NCBI RefSeq assembly: GCF_029961185.1
Contig: NZ_JASBQQ010000002.1
Location: forward strand, 496,001-560,000
DNA: 64,000 nt
DNA from: Albidovulum aestuarii
GTDB lineage: Bacteria > Pseudomonadota > Alphaproteobacteria > Rhodobacterales > Rhodobacteraceae
Direction of reading: 5' to 3'
Made by a program: the position numbers and the translations under genes. Under the pieces are notes generated by a model. That model was given only the letters and a program-made list of their open reading frames with translations, ran no database searches and was not told where the DNA came from. Below, piece by piece: positions 17,474 through 26,229 of this stretch (the first letter of the stretch is position 1; every line of letters starts with the position of its first letter).

Positions 17474-18682
17474 TCACAGAAAGCTGCGCCCCGGCCCCTG
17501 TGGCGGCACCCCCAGATGCGCCGCGACCGAGGCCCCGACATCGGTGAAGGCGATCTGCCCGACGGGCTTCAGGCCCAGTCCGTAACCGACGACCGGCACC
17601 CTCTCGCGGGTATGGTCGGTCCCGGTCCAGGTCGGATCATTGCCGTGATCGGCGGTAAAGATCGCAAGGTCGCCGGGTCGGAGTTTGGGCAGAAACTCTC
17701 CCACCCTTTTATCGAACCATTCCAGCGCCTTGGCGTAACCAGAGACATCCCTCGGATGGCCGAAAAGCGTGTCGAATTCCACGAAATTCGCAAAGGTGAG
17801 GGACCCATCCTCTGCCGTCTCCACGGCCGCCATCAGATGGTCGAACAAAGCCGCATCCGGCCCCTTCTTCACGTCATCTATACCCCGCATGGAGAAGATA
17901 TCACCGATCTTGCCGATACCATGCACTTTGCGCCCAGCGCCCTGCACCCAGTCGCACAAAGTGGGCGAAGGCGGCGCGATGGCAAAGTCCTTGCGATTGG
18001 CGGTTCTCTTGAACTTTCCGCACGTTCCGATGAAAGGACGCGCGATCACGCGACCCACCTTCATCGCATGAAGAGTAGGCGCCAAGTCCTTGCAAAGTTT
18101 CAGCAAACGATCGAGGCCAAAAGCCTCTTCATGGGCTGCGATCTGAAAGACGCTGTCGGCGGAAGTATAACAAATCGGCCATCCGGTCCGCAGATGTTCT
18201 TCGCAATGCGCCTCGATGATCGGCACGCCGGAGGCATGGCAATTGCCCAGCGTTCCTTCCGTTCCGGCCAGCCGCGCGACCTCTGCCATGAGGTGATCCG
18301 GGAAGGCGGGTTGCGCGTCGGGAAAGTAGTGCCAGTCCCACGGAACCGGCACCCCAGCCAGTTCCCAATGGCCTGATGGCGTATCCTTTCCCTTTGATAT
18401 CTCGGTGGCTGCCCCCCAGATCCCCATCGGCGTCGCATCAAAGCCCGGCATCGCGGCACCCGAGGCCAGCCGCACTGCCGCACCCAAACCCAAAGCGTCG
18501 AGATTGGGCATCCTGAGTGCCCCCGACCGCCCGTCTTCGGCCCGGCCCGCCGCACAGGCATCGGCGATATGGCCCAATGTATTGGCCCCGGTATCGGGCC
18601 GTTCGCCATTGAAAAACCGGTCCGCATCCGGCGCGCCGCCTGCACCGACGCTGTCCATCACGATCAGAAACGCGCGTGCCAT
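17474..18682 (-). CDS. deoB: phosphopentomutase
   Basis: 402 residues, interconverting (deoxy)ribose 1-phosphate and 5-phosphate. The alkaline-phosphatase superfamily metal motif is at the start (ARAFLIVMDSVGAGGAPDADRF), with the substrate pocket including NTLGHI and the second metal-binding region near the C-terminus (LAIFTADHGNDPTWTGTDH). The start overlaps the deoA stop by one base, showing a tight cdd-deoA-deoB operon on the minus strand. About 144 bases separate it from add. Confidence 0.97.
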   Translation of the reverse strand: MARAFLIVMDSVGAGGAPDADRFFNGERPDTGANTLGHIADACAAGRAEDGRSGALRMPNLDALGLGAAVRLASGAAMPGFDATPMGIWGAATEISKGKDTPSGHWELAGVPVPWDWHYFPDAQPAFPDHLMAEVARLAGTEGTLGNCHASGVPIIEAHCEEHLRTGWPICYTSADSVFQIAAHEEAFGLDRLLKLCKDLAPTLHAMKVGRVIARPFIGTCGKFKRTANRKDFAIAPPSPTLCDWVQGAGRKVHGIGKIGDIFSMRGIDDVKKGPDAALFDHLMAAVETAEDGSLTFANFVEFDTLFGHPRDVSGYAKALEWFDKRVGEFLPKLRPGDLAIFTADHGNDPTWTGTDHTRERVPVVGYGLGLKPVGQIAFTDVGASVAAHLGVPPQGPGRSFL

Positions 18683-19989
18683 CAGCTGATCCTCTGATGG
18701 ATCAACGGCGGTTCCTCGGGCTCATCCGGGCTGATCCGGATGGCCGCCTGAACCACCTCCCGCGCCTTTTCGGCATCGCCCGGATTGGCGGCATGGATAC
18801 GGACGATCGCCTCGCCCGCTTCTACCGGCTCGCCGATGGGCATGATCTCTGACAGCCCTACCGAGGGGTTGATCCTGTCGCCGCCCCTCAACCGTCCGCC
18901 ACCAAGGTGGACGACGGCATTACCCAGAGCCTCGCTGTCGATTTTGGCAATGAATCCATCCTCTTCAGCGACGACATCAAAGAGGACAGGCGCAGCGGGC
19001 AGCCGGTCGGGATAACGCTCAACAAAGTCCGTCGGTCCACCCAAAGCTGCCACCATGCGACCAAAGGTTTCCGCAGCGCGGCCCGATTCCAGCGCCTCTT
19101 CGATCTGGTCCGCGCCATCGCCCGCGTCTTCGGCAAGCCCGGCCAGAGCCAGCGCCTCGCCCCCCAAGGCCACGGTCACATCCCAGAGCGCCTGATTGAT
19201 GGCAACGCCAGTCAGCGTTTCCATCACCTCCAGCACTTCCAGCGCATTGCCCGCCGAGGATGCCAGCGGTTGATCCATGTCGGTGATCAGGGCCGCCGTC
19301 CGGCACCCTGCCCCGTTTGCGGTGTCGACGAGCGAGCGCGCCAGTGCCTCAGCCCGCTCAGGTGTCTTCATGAACGCGCCGGAGCCGACCTTGACGTCGA
19401 GGATCAGCGCCTCGAGCCCCGCCGCGAGCTTCTTTGACAGGATCGACGCGGTGATGAGGTCGATGCTTTCCACCGTCCCGGTCACGTCACGGATCGCGTA
19501 AAGCCGACGGTCGGCGGGGGCGATATCGGACGAAGCGCCGACGATGGCGCAACCGATTTCAGCGACAAGCCGGTGCAGTTCCTCAACTGAAACATCGCAG
19601 CGATAGCCCGGGATCGCCTCCAGCTTGTCCAATGTGCCACCGGTATGGCCAAGGCCGCGCCCGGAGATCATCGGCACACAGGCGCCACAGGCGGCCAAAG
19701 CAGGCGCGAGCAGCAGCGAGGTGCTGTCGCCGATCCCGCCGGTCGAATGCTTGTCGACGACCGGCCCGGGCAGGTTCCATTCCAGAACCGAGCCGCTGTC
19801 GCGCATGGCCAGGGTCCAGCCGACGCGCTCTTTCTCAGACAAGCCGTTCAGGAACACCGCCATCGCGAAGGCCCCAGCCTGCGCGTCGGTCACGTCGCCG
19901 GAGGCAAGGCCGCCCGCAAACCACTTGGCGGATTTCGCGGGCAGGCCTTTGCCGTCGCGGACACCCGCGATGATCGTGCGGGCGTCCAT
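18682..19989 (-). CDS. deoA: thymidine phosphorylase
   Basis: 435 residues, phosphorolysing thymidine and deoxyuridine to base plus deoxyribose 1-phosphate. The family signature VDKHSTGGIGDSTSLLLAPAL (read across DKHSTGGIGD) is intact, together with SGRGLGHTGGTLDKLEAIPG and the C-terminal pyrimidine nucleoside phosphorylase domain. It overlaps cdd by one base and is translationally coupled to deoB. Residue count is typical for bacterial DeoA. Confidence 0.97.
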   Translation of the reverse strand: MDARTIIAGVRDGKGLPAKSAKWFAGGLASGDVTDAQAGAFAMAVFLNGLSEKERVGWTLAMRDSGSVLEWNLPGPVVDKHSTGGIGDSTSLLLAPALAACGACVPMISGRGLGHTGGTLDKLEAIPGYRCDVSVEELHRLVAEIGCAIVGASSDIAPADRRLYAIRDVTGTVESIDLITASILSKKLAAGLEALILDVKVGSGAFMKTPERAEALARSLVDTANGAGCRTAALITDMDQPLASSAGNALEVLEVMETLTGVAINQALWDVTVALGGEALALAGLAEDAGDGADQIEEALESGRAAETFGRMVAALGGPTDFVERYPDRLPAAPVLFDVVAEEDGFIAKIDSEALGNAVVHLGGGRLRGGDRINPSVGLSEIMPIGEPVEAGEAIVRIHAANPGDAEKAREVVQAAIRISPDEPEEPPLIHQRIS

Positions 19990-20381
19990 CAGGTCCGCTC
20001 CATATGCTCGACGGAAAAGACGCCGGGCAGAAGGTCGCCGATGGTGGTTTCAAAGACTTTGCCGTCGGTCGTGGCCAGAGTGACCTTCACATCGTGCCGC
20101 CCGAACTCTGCCAGCTTCTGGCGGCAGCCGCCGCAGGGTGAAACCGGCATGGGGCTGTCGGCGATGACGGCAACCTCGGTCAGTTCGGTTTCCCCGGCGG
20201 CGACCATGGCGGCAATCGCCCCCGCCTCGGCGCAAGTCCCTTCAGGATAGGCTACGTTTTCCACGTTGCAGCCACGATAAACGGCACCGGACGCCCCGCG
20301 CAGGGCAGCGCCGACCTTGAAATGCGAATAGGGGGCATAGGCGTTTTCCCGCACCTCGCGGGCGGTATCGATGAGTGACAT
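19989..20381 (-). CDS. cdd: cytidine deaminase
   Basis: 130 residues, deaminating cytidine and deoxycytidine. The zinc-dependent motifs are intact: NVENVAYPEGTCAEAGAI (Cys ligand plus catalytic Glu) and SPCGGCRQKLAEF (two Cys ligands). First gene of the cdd-deoA-deoB unit, with GAGAATGAGATG before the ATG at 20381. Products feed uracil to upp and deoxyribose 1-phosphate to deoB. Confidence 0.97.
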   Translation of the reverse strand: MSLIDTAREVRENAYAPYSHFKVGAALRGASGAVYRGCNVENVAYPEGTCAEAGAIAAMVAAGETELTEVAVIADSPMPVSPCGGCRQKLAEFGRHDVKVTLATTDGKVFETTIGDLLPGVFSVEHMERT

Positions 20382-20435
20382 CTCATTCTCCTTCTTGCCT
20401 GCCGAGACTGCGCCCGCGCCCGGCCGGATGCAAGC

Positions 20436-21521
20436 CTATCCGGCAAGCGTAGTCGCAAAGGCACCGGGCAGGCTGACTTCGAGAATTTCGATGTCATCCG
20501 TAGGCTCCGCCCACCGCGTCCGCATCCCCGGCGGGATGACGAAAGCATCGCCGGGCGACAATCGGAAAGGCTCCTTGCCTTCGCCTTCCAGCGTCATGCC
20601 GCCCTCCATGACGAAGCCGAAAAGGATATCGCTGTCATGGACCGCCCATTGCGCGCTACCTTTCCCCCGGCGGATGACCTGCACACCTGCCACACCTTTG
20701 GTGTTCGCATTGATCGTCGTGTCGCGGCAGATATATCCCGGAAGGCGGAAGTCCTGCCATTCCGCCCCCTTGGCGAGGTTATGGACAAAGCGTTGACCAT
20801 CCCATTCGCGGTCGGGGCGGTAATTCGGCGTGGGCAGCGTCATCTCGTGGTCGATCTCGGTCACATGTTCGGCTGGAACGCCGATCTCGATCACCTCGAT
20901 ATCATCGCCCGCCTCCAGTACCCGGTGGCGGATCTGCGGCGGCTGGATGAAGCAATCCCCCGCGGTCAGACGACGCGTATCACCTTGATCTTCATAAAGA
21001 ACATCGACCCAGCCGCGATAGCAGAAGATAAGTTGAAACCCCACTTTGTGGAAATGCACCATGTCCGGGACCTTGCCATCCGGCACGCGGATATGACTGG
21101 CGATGATCGCCCCGCCAAGGCGAGAGGGGATGAGATCGCGGTATTTCATACCCGCCCGCCCGATCACCCAGGGCGCTTGGTCGGCAAGGCGGCGGACGAC
21201 GAAGGCGTGGTCGGTGGGCGGCTGAATGACGGGCGGGTTCAACGTGTCGATCTCGACGACCGTGCCACCGGGAGAGGTCAGGTTGCGCTGACCCTCGGCA
21301 ATTGCGTCCGGTTCATCAGTCAGAATGCGCAGATGTCCCGGGCCGCCTGTCGCCGCTGCATCCAGCCGCACGCGCACCCCGTGGCCGGACATGATCGCCA
21401 CGGCCGGGTTGTCGGCCGGCCAGATCGCATCGAGCCGCATCTGCAGCACTTTGGTGAAAAACGGCAGGTCCTTGGCGAGACTTGATGTGGGCAGCACTGT
21501 TTCAGCACGAATTTCAGACAT
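20436..21521 (-). CDS. VOC-bicupin fusion protein (cupin domain-containing)
   Basis: 361 residues. The first 70-80 residues look like a glyoxalase/VOC repeat (SSLAKDLPFFTKVLQMRLD and GHGVRVRLD), with the usual fixed-length spacing between them. Two cupin domains follow: one around MVHFHKVGFQLIFCYRGW...TAGDCFIQPPQIRHRVL and one around MTLEGEGKEPFRLSPGDAFVIPPGMRTRWAEPT. The first cupin keeps two histidines suitable for a metal; the second has few ligand-type residues and may be structural. Start ATG 21521 is chosen because the ORF upstream of it is not protein-like. Likely a metal-dependent oxygenase or isomerase; function unknown. Read 132 bases divergent from maeB. Confidence 0.7.
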   Translation of the reverse strand: MSEIRAETVLPTSSLAKDLPFFTKVLQMRLDAIWPADNPAVAIMSGHGVRVRLDAAATGGPGHLRILTDEPDAIAEGQRNLTSPGGTVVEIDTLNPPVIQPPTDHAFVVRRLADQAPWVIGRAGMKYRDLIPSRLGGAIIASHIRVPDGKVPDMVHFHKVGFQLIFCYRGWVDVLYEDQGDTRRLTAGDCFIQPPQIRHRVLEAGDDIEVIEIGVPAEHVTEIDHEMTLPTPNYRPDREWDGQRFVHNLAKGAEWQDFRLPGYICRDTTINANTKGVAGVQVIRRGKGSAQWAVHDSDILFGFVMEGGMTLEGEGKEPFRLSPGDAFVIPPGMRTRWAEPTDDIEILEVSLPGAFATTLAG

Positions 21522-21655
21522 GATGGCTCCTGTCATGCTATTGGGAAGTTGTGCGGAGCCGGTCGGTTTGGCAAGCGGGTTCCACCGCAAGCAAACACCC
21601 TTTCGCGGCGATTGAATGTAGTTTAATGCTAAACCAGTTTTGACGGGAGGTTGGC

Positions 21656-23935
21656 GTGGACGACGCAAGACAGGAAAATGCACGGCAGGCGGCGCTGGAC
21701 TATCACGAGTTTCCCAAGCCCGGGAAGCTGGAGATTCGCGCGACGAAGCCCATGGCCAACGGCCGCGACCTTTCCCGCGCCTATTCCCCCGGTGTCGCCG
21801 AAGCCTGCCTTGAGATAAAGGACGATCCGTCCACCGCAGCGCGGTACACCGCGCGCGGCAACCTTGTCGCTGTCGTCTCGAACGGCACCGCAGTACTTGG
21901 TCTTGGTAATATCGGCGCGCTGGCCTCCAAGCCGGTGATGGAGGGCAAGGCGGTTCTGTTCAAGAAGTTCGCCTCCATCGACTGTTTCGATATCGAACTG
22001 AACGAACCCGATCCCGAAAAGCTTGCCGATATCGTCTGTGCGTTGGAACCGACCTTTGGTGCGATCAATCTTGAGGACATCAAGGCACCGGATTGTTTTA
22101 TCGTTGAACGAATTTGCCGCGAGCGGATGAACATCCCGGTTTTCCACGACGATCAGCATGGCACTGCGATCGTCGTCGGCGCCGCCGCGACCAATGCGCT
22201 GCATGTGGCGGGCAAGAAGTTCGATGAAATCAAGGTCGTCTCCACCGGTGGCGGCGCGGCGGGGATCGCCTGCCTCGACATGCTGCTGAAGCTCGGCGTG
22301 AAGCGCGAAAATGTCTGGCTCTGCGATATCGAAGGGCTGGTCTATGAAGGGCGCGAAGCCCAGATGACGCCACAGAAGGCGGCTTATGCGCAAGGAAAGA
22401 GCCCAGCCACACTGGATGACGTGATCGGCGGCGCAGATCTTTTCCTCGGCCTTTCCGGCCCCGGGGTGCTGAAGCCTGAGATGGTAAAGAAGATGGCGGA
22501 TAACCCCATCGTCTTTGCGCTCGCCAACCCCACGCCCGAGATCCTGCCCGATGAGGTCCGGTCGGTCGCCCCCGACGCGATCATGGCGACGGGGCGCTCG
22601 GATTTCCCCAATCAGGTCAATAACGTCCTCTGCTTCCCTTTCATCTTTCGCGGTGCGCTGGATGTCGGCGCGACGACCATCAACGACGAAATGGAAATCG
22701 CCTGTATCGAAGGCATTGCAGCGCTGGCCCGCGCCACGACGAGTGCCGAGGCCGCCGCCGCCTATCGCGGCGAAAAACTCACCTTTGGCCACGACTACCT
22801 GATCCCGAAACCCTTCGACCCGCGCCTGATCGGCACAGTGGCCAGTGCTGTTGCCAAGGCCGCGATGGAGACCGGCGTCGCCACCCGGCCCATCACCGAT
22901 CTCGATGCCTACAAGGAACGCCTGCAGGGCTCGGTTTTCAAATCGGCCCTGATCATGCGGCCGGTTTTCGAGGCCGCCCGCACTGCCAGCCGCCGGATCG
23001 TCTTTGCCGAGGGCGAGGATGAGCGTGTGCTGCGCGCGGCGAACGCGATGCTGGAAGAGATGACTGACCGGCCGATCCTGATCGGGCGGCCCGAGGTGAT
23101 CGAGCGGCGCTGCGAACGGGCGGGCCTACCGATCCGGCCCGAGCGGGATTTCGAACTGGTGAACCCGGAAAATGACCCCCGCTATCGCGACTATTGGGGC
23201 AGCTATCACGAGGTGATGGCCCGGCAAGGTGTCACGCCGGACCTTGCCCGCGCGATCATGCGCACGAACACGACCGCCATCGCCGCCATTGCCGTTCACC
23301 GGGGCGATGCCGACAGCATGATCTGTGGCACGTTCGGCCAATACCTCTGGCATCTGAACTACATCCGTCAGGTTCTGGCGCGCGACGGGCTGACCCCGCA
23401 TGGCGCCCTCAGCCTGATGATCCAGGAAGATGGTCCCCTTTTCGTCGCCGATACCCATGTGAATGCGGTGCCGACCCCGGAAGAGATCGCAACAACGATC
23501 TGCGGTGCCGCCCGCCATGCCCGCCGCTTTGGCGTGACACCGAAGGTCGCGCTCTGCGCTCATTCCAATTTCGGCAACCTCGACACCGACAGCGCCCGCC
23601 GGATGCGCGCGGCGCTCGCGCTGCTTGATGCAAAGGGGGTCGATTTCGCCTATGAGGGCGAGATGTCGGCCGATGCGGCGCTGGACCCCGAACTGCGCGA
23701 GCGGATCTTCCCCGGTGGGCGGCTGGAAGGCGCAGCCAATATCCTTGTCTTCGGCTATACGGACGCCGCCAATACAGCGCGCAACATGCTGAAGATGAAG
23801 GCGGGCGGGCTGGAAGTCGGACCGATCCTGATGGGGATGGGCAACAAGGCGCATATCGTCACGCCGTCGATCACCGCGCGGGGCCTGTTGAACGTCTCAG
23901 CCATCGCGGGCACGCCGGTCGCGCTTTACAGCTAG
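21656..23935 (+). CDS. maeB: NADP-dependent malic enzyme with C-terminal phosphotransacetylase-like domain
   Basis: 759 residues from a GTG start with GGGAGG before it. The N-terminal about 430 residues are malic enzyme ([54 protein letters not shown]). The rest is a phosphate acetyl/butyryl transferase-like domain ([50 protein letters not shown]) that is usually regulatory rather than catalytic in this fusion. It decarboxylates malate to pyruvate with reduction of NADP. Immediately upstream of prpE with the same orientation but a long regulatory gap, so probably separately transcribed. Confidence 0.96.
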   Translation: MDDARQENARQAALDYHEFPKPGKLEIRATKPMANGRDLSRAYSPGVAEACLEIKDDPSTAARYTARGNLVAVVSNGTAVLGLGNIGALASKPVMEGKAVLFKKFASIDCFDIELNEPDPEKLADIVCALEPTFGAINLEDIKAPDCFIVERICRERMNIPVFHDDQHGTAIVVGAAATNALHVAGKKFDEIKVVSTGGGAAGIACLDMLLKLGVKRENVWLCDIEGLVYEGREAQMTPQKAAYAQGKSPATLDDVIGGADLFLGLSGPGVLKPEMVKKMADNPIVFALANPTPEILPDEVRSVAPDAIMATGRSDFPNQVNNVLCFPFIFRGALDVGATTINDEMEIACIEGIAALARATTSAEAAAAYRGEKLTFGHDYLIPKPFDPRLIGTVASAVAKAAMETGVATRPITDLDAYKERLQGSVFKSALIMRPVFEAARTASRRIVFAEGEDERVLRAANAMLEEMTDRPILIGRPEVIERRCERAGLPIRPERDFELVNPENDPRYRDYWGSYHEVMARQGVTPDLARAIMRTNTTAIAAIAVHRGDADSMICGTFGQYLWHLNYIRQVLARDGLTPHGALSLMIQEDGPLFVADTHVNAVPTPEEIATTICGAARHARRFGVTPKVALCAHSNFGNLDTDSARRMRAALALLDAKGVDFAYEGEMSADAALDPELRERIFPGGRLEGAANILVFGYTDAANTARNMLKMKAGGLEVGPILMGMGNKAHIVTPSITARGLLNVSAIAGTPVALYS

Positions 23936-23970
23936 GTAGAATCACCTCGGAGTCACTTCGCAGCACTTCA

Positions 23971-24077
23971 CTGCAAATATTTGCAAACTCCTCGCGCCTT
24001 CGCGCACCTCTTCGCTGTCTTGAAGGCTTTGCAAAAGTTTGCGAAAGGTTTGGGAAAGATTCTGCAAATTTTTCGCA
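23971..24077 (+). promoter_or_regulatory. cluster of TTTGCAAA-type boxes upstream of prpE (ScfR/PccR-like)
   Basis: The maeB-prpE gap contains a run of TTTGCAAA-like elements: CTGCAAATATTTGCAAA at 23971-23987, TTTGCAAA at 24028-24035, TTTGCGAAA at 24038-24046, TTTGGGAAA at 24049-24057 and CTGCAAA at 24062-24068. The last four start about 10-12 bases apart, near one helical turn. TTTGCAAA pairs are the recognition pattern known for the short-chain fatty-acyl-CoA regulator PccR of Rhodobacter. Their position before a propionyl-CoA synthetase supports the same logic here. No ScfR-type gene is present in the window. Confidence 0.65.
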
Positions 24078-24164
24078 CTCCCGAACGCATGTGACCGGTA
24101 ACGGCGTTGCGCGGACGCCCTGCCGTCGCGTAACACTTCCTCAAGCTTTGGAGGAGGCACGATC

Positions 24165-26057
24165 ATGGGATATTCCGAGATTTATTCCGGCTGGAAAGCC
24201 GATCCGGAAGGCTTCTGGATGCAGGCGGCGGAGGCCATCGAATGGGAGCGGAAACCCTCGCGCGCGCTTTTTGCCGACAACGCACCGATTTATGAATGGT
24301 TCTCCGACGGCATGGTCAACACCTGCTGGAACGCCGTCGACCGCCATGTCGCGGCAGGGCGCGGTCAACAGGTCGCCATAATCCATGACAGTCCCATCAC
24401 CGGAGCCAAGCGCGAGATCACCTATGCCGCCCTGAAAGACCGGGTGGCGAGCCTCGCGGGTGCGTTGAAGGCCAAGGGCGTCGAAAAAGGCGACCGGGTC
24501 ATCATCTACATGCCGATGGTGCCCGAGGCGGTCGAGGCGATGCTGGCGTGTGCGCGGCTCGGCGCGATTCATTCGGTCGTCTTCGGCGGTTTTGCCGCCC
24601 ATGAACTGGCGGTCCGTATCGACGACGCGACGCCGAAAGCGATCATCGCTGCGTCCTGCGGTCTCGAACCCGGGCGGGTTGTGCATTACAAACCGCTGGT
24701 CGATGCCGCGATCGAACAGGCCAAGCATAAGCCGGACTTCACGCTGATCTTCCAGCGCGACGAAGAGGTGGCAAAGCTGATCCCGGGCCGCGACTTTGAC
24801 TGGCACGAGGCGCAGGCGGGCGTGGCCCCGGCGGACTGCGTTCCTGTCGAAGGCAATCACCCGGCCTATATCCTGTACACTTCGGGAACGACGGGCGCGC
24901 CCAAGGGTGTTGTCCGCCCGACGGCGGGCCATCTGGTTGCCCTCAACTGGACCATGAAGTCGATCTACAACGTCGATCCCGGCGATGTCTTCTGGGCGGC
25001 CTCGGATGTGGGTTGGGTCGTAGGGCATTCCTATATCTGCTACGCGCCCCTGATCGCGGGCTGCACCACAATCGTCTTCGAGGGCAAGCCGGTCGGCACA
25101 CCCGATGCAGGGACCTTCTGGCGGGTCATCTCCGAGCACAAGGTCAAAAGCTTCTTCACCGCGCCGACCGCGCTTCGCGCCATCAAACGCGACGACCGTG
25201 AGGGCGAGTTCATCAAGAAATATGACCTGTCTGGAATGAAGGCGCTGTTCCTGGCCGGCGAACGGGCCGACCCGGACACGATCCAGTGGGCGCAAAACCA
25301 TCTTGGTGTCCCAGTCATCGACCATTGGTGGCAGACCGAAACCGGCTGGGCTATTGCGGCAAATCCGCTCGGGATCGAACAATTGCCGGTGAAAATCGGC
25401 TCGCCTTCGGTCGCGATGCCGGGATATGACGTGAAGGTCCTGGACGAAGGCGGCCATCCGGTCGCGCCCGGCACGCTGGGCGCTATCGCGGTCAAGCTGC
25501 CGCTGCCCCCGGGTACGCTTCCGACGCTCTGGAACGCCGAGGCGCGGTACCGCAAATCCTACCTCACAACCTTCCCCGGCTATTACGAGACCGGCGATGC
25601 AGGCATGATCGACGAGGATGGCTACCTTTACATCATGGCGCGCACCGATGATGTCATCAACGTCGCGGGCCACCGCCTGTCGACCGGCGCTATGGAAGAG
25701 GTTCTGGCCAGTCACCCCGATGTCGCCGAATGCGCGGTGATCGGGGTCGGCGACCAACTCAAGGGTCAGATGCCCGTCGGCTTTCTGTGCCTCAACAAGG
25801 GCTCCAAACGCGAACATGGCGATGTCGTGAAGGAATGCGTGAAACTGGTGCGCGACCAGATCGGCCCGGTCGCAGCCTTCAAGCTCGCCACAGTCGTCGA
25901 CCGCCTGCCCAAAACGCGATCGGGCAAGATCCTGCGCGGCACGATGGTCAAGATCGCTGATGGCGAGGCGTACAAGATGCCCGCCACCATCGACGATCCG
26001 GTGATTCTGGATGAGATCACGGTTGCACTGAAGGGAATTGGATACCCCGCAGGTTAA
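24165..26057 (+). CDS. prpE: propionyl-CoA synthetase (propionate-CoA ligase)
   Basis: 630 residues, the length of PrpE. Adenylate-forming motifs are present: YTSGTTGAPKGVVRP (ATP loop), WWQTETGW, YYETGDAGMIDEDGYLYI with the hinge region, and the C-terminal catalytic lysine in KTRSGKILRGT. The N-terminal SGWKADPEGFWMQAAEAIEW is typical of acetyl/propionyl-CoA synthetases. A GGAGGAGG Shine-Dalgarno precedes the ATG by about eight bases. It activates propionate for propionyl-CoA carboxylase or the methylcitrate route. Upstream TTTGCAAA boxes suggest induction by an acyl-CoA signal. Confidence 0.9.
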   Translation: MGYSEIYSGWKADPEGFWMQAAEAIEWERKPSRALFADNAPIYEWFSDGMVNTCWNAVDRHVAAGRGQQVAIIHDSPITGAKREITYAALKDRVASLAGALKAKGVEKGDRVIIYMPMVPEAVEAMLACARLGAIHSVVFGGFAAHELAVRIDDATPKAIIAASCGLEPGRVVHYKPLVDAAIEQAKHKPDFTLIFQRDEEVAKLIPGRDFDWHEAQAGVAPADCVPVEGNHPAYILYTSGTTGAPKGVVRPTAGHLVALNWTMKSIYNVDPGDVFWAASDVGWVVGHSYICYAPLIAGCTTIVFEGKPVGTPDAGTFWRVISEHKVKSFFTAPTALRAIKRDDREGEFIKKYDLSGMKALFLAGERADPDTIQWAQNHLGVPVIDHWWQTETGWAIAANPLGIEQLPVKIGSPSVAMPGYDVKVLDEGGHPVAPGTLGAIAVKLPLPPGTLPTLWNAEARYRKSYLTTFPGYYETGDAGMIDEDGYLYIMARTDDVINVAGHRLSTGAMEEVLASHPDVAECAVIGVGDQLKGQMPVGFLCLNKGSKREHGDVVKECVKLVRDQIGPVAAFKLATVVDRLPKTRSGKILRGTMVKIADGEAYKMPATIDDPVILDEITVALKGIGYPAG

Positions 26058-26229
26058 TCTGATCGCAACAATGTTGGGCGTTGCCGGACACTAGTTCCAT
26101 AGCTCCGCCCGACATGGCGTTTCAGACAGGTTGGCGTAGGAAATTTCCTCGCGTACAACCAATCTATGATGCAACCGAAACTTGTATTCGATTGTCTAAA
26201 TAGCATTGCCGGGCGGGTGGGGGCCAGTC

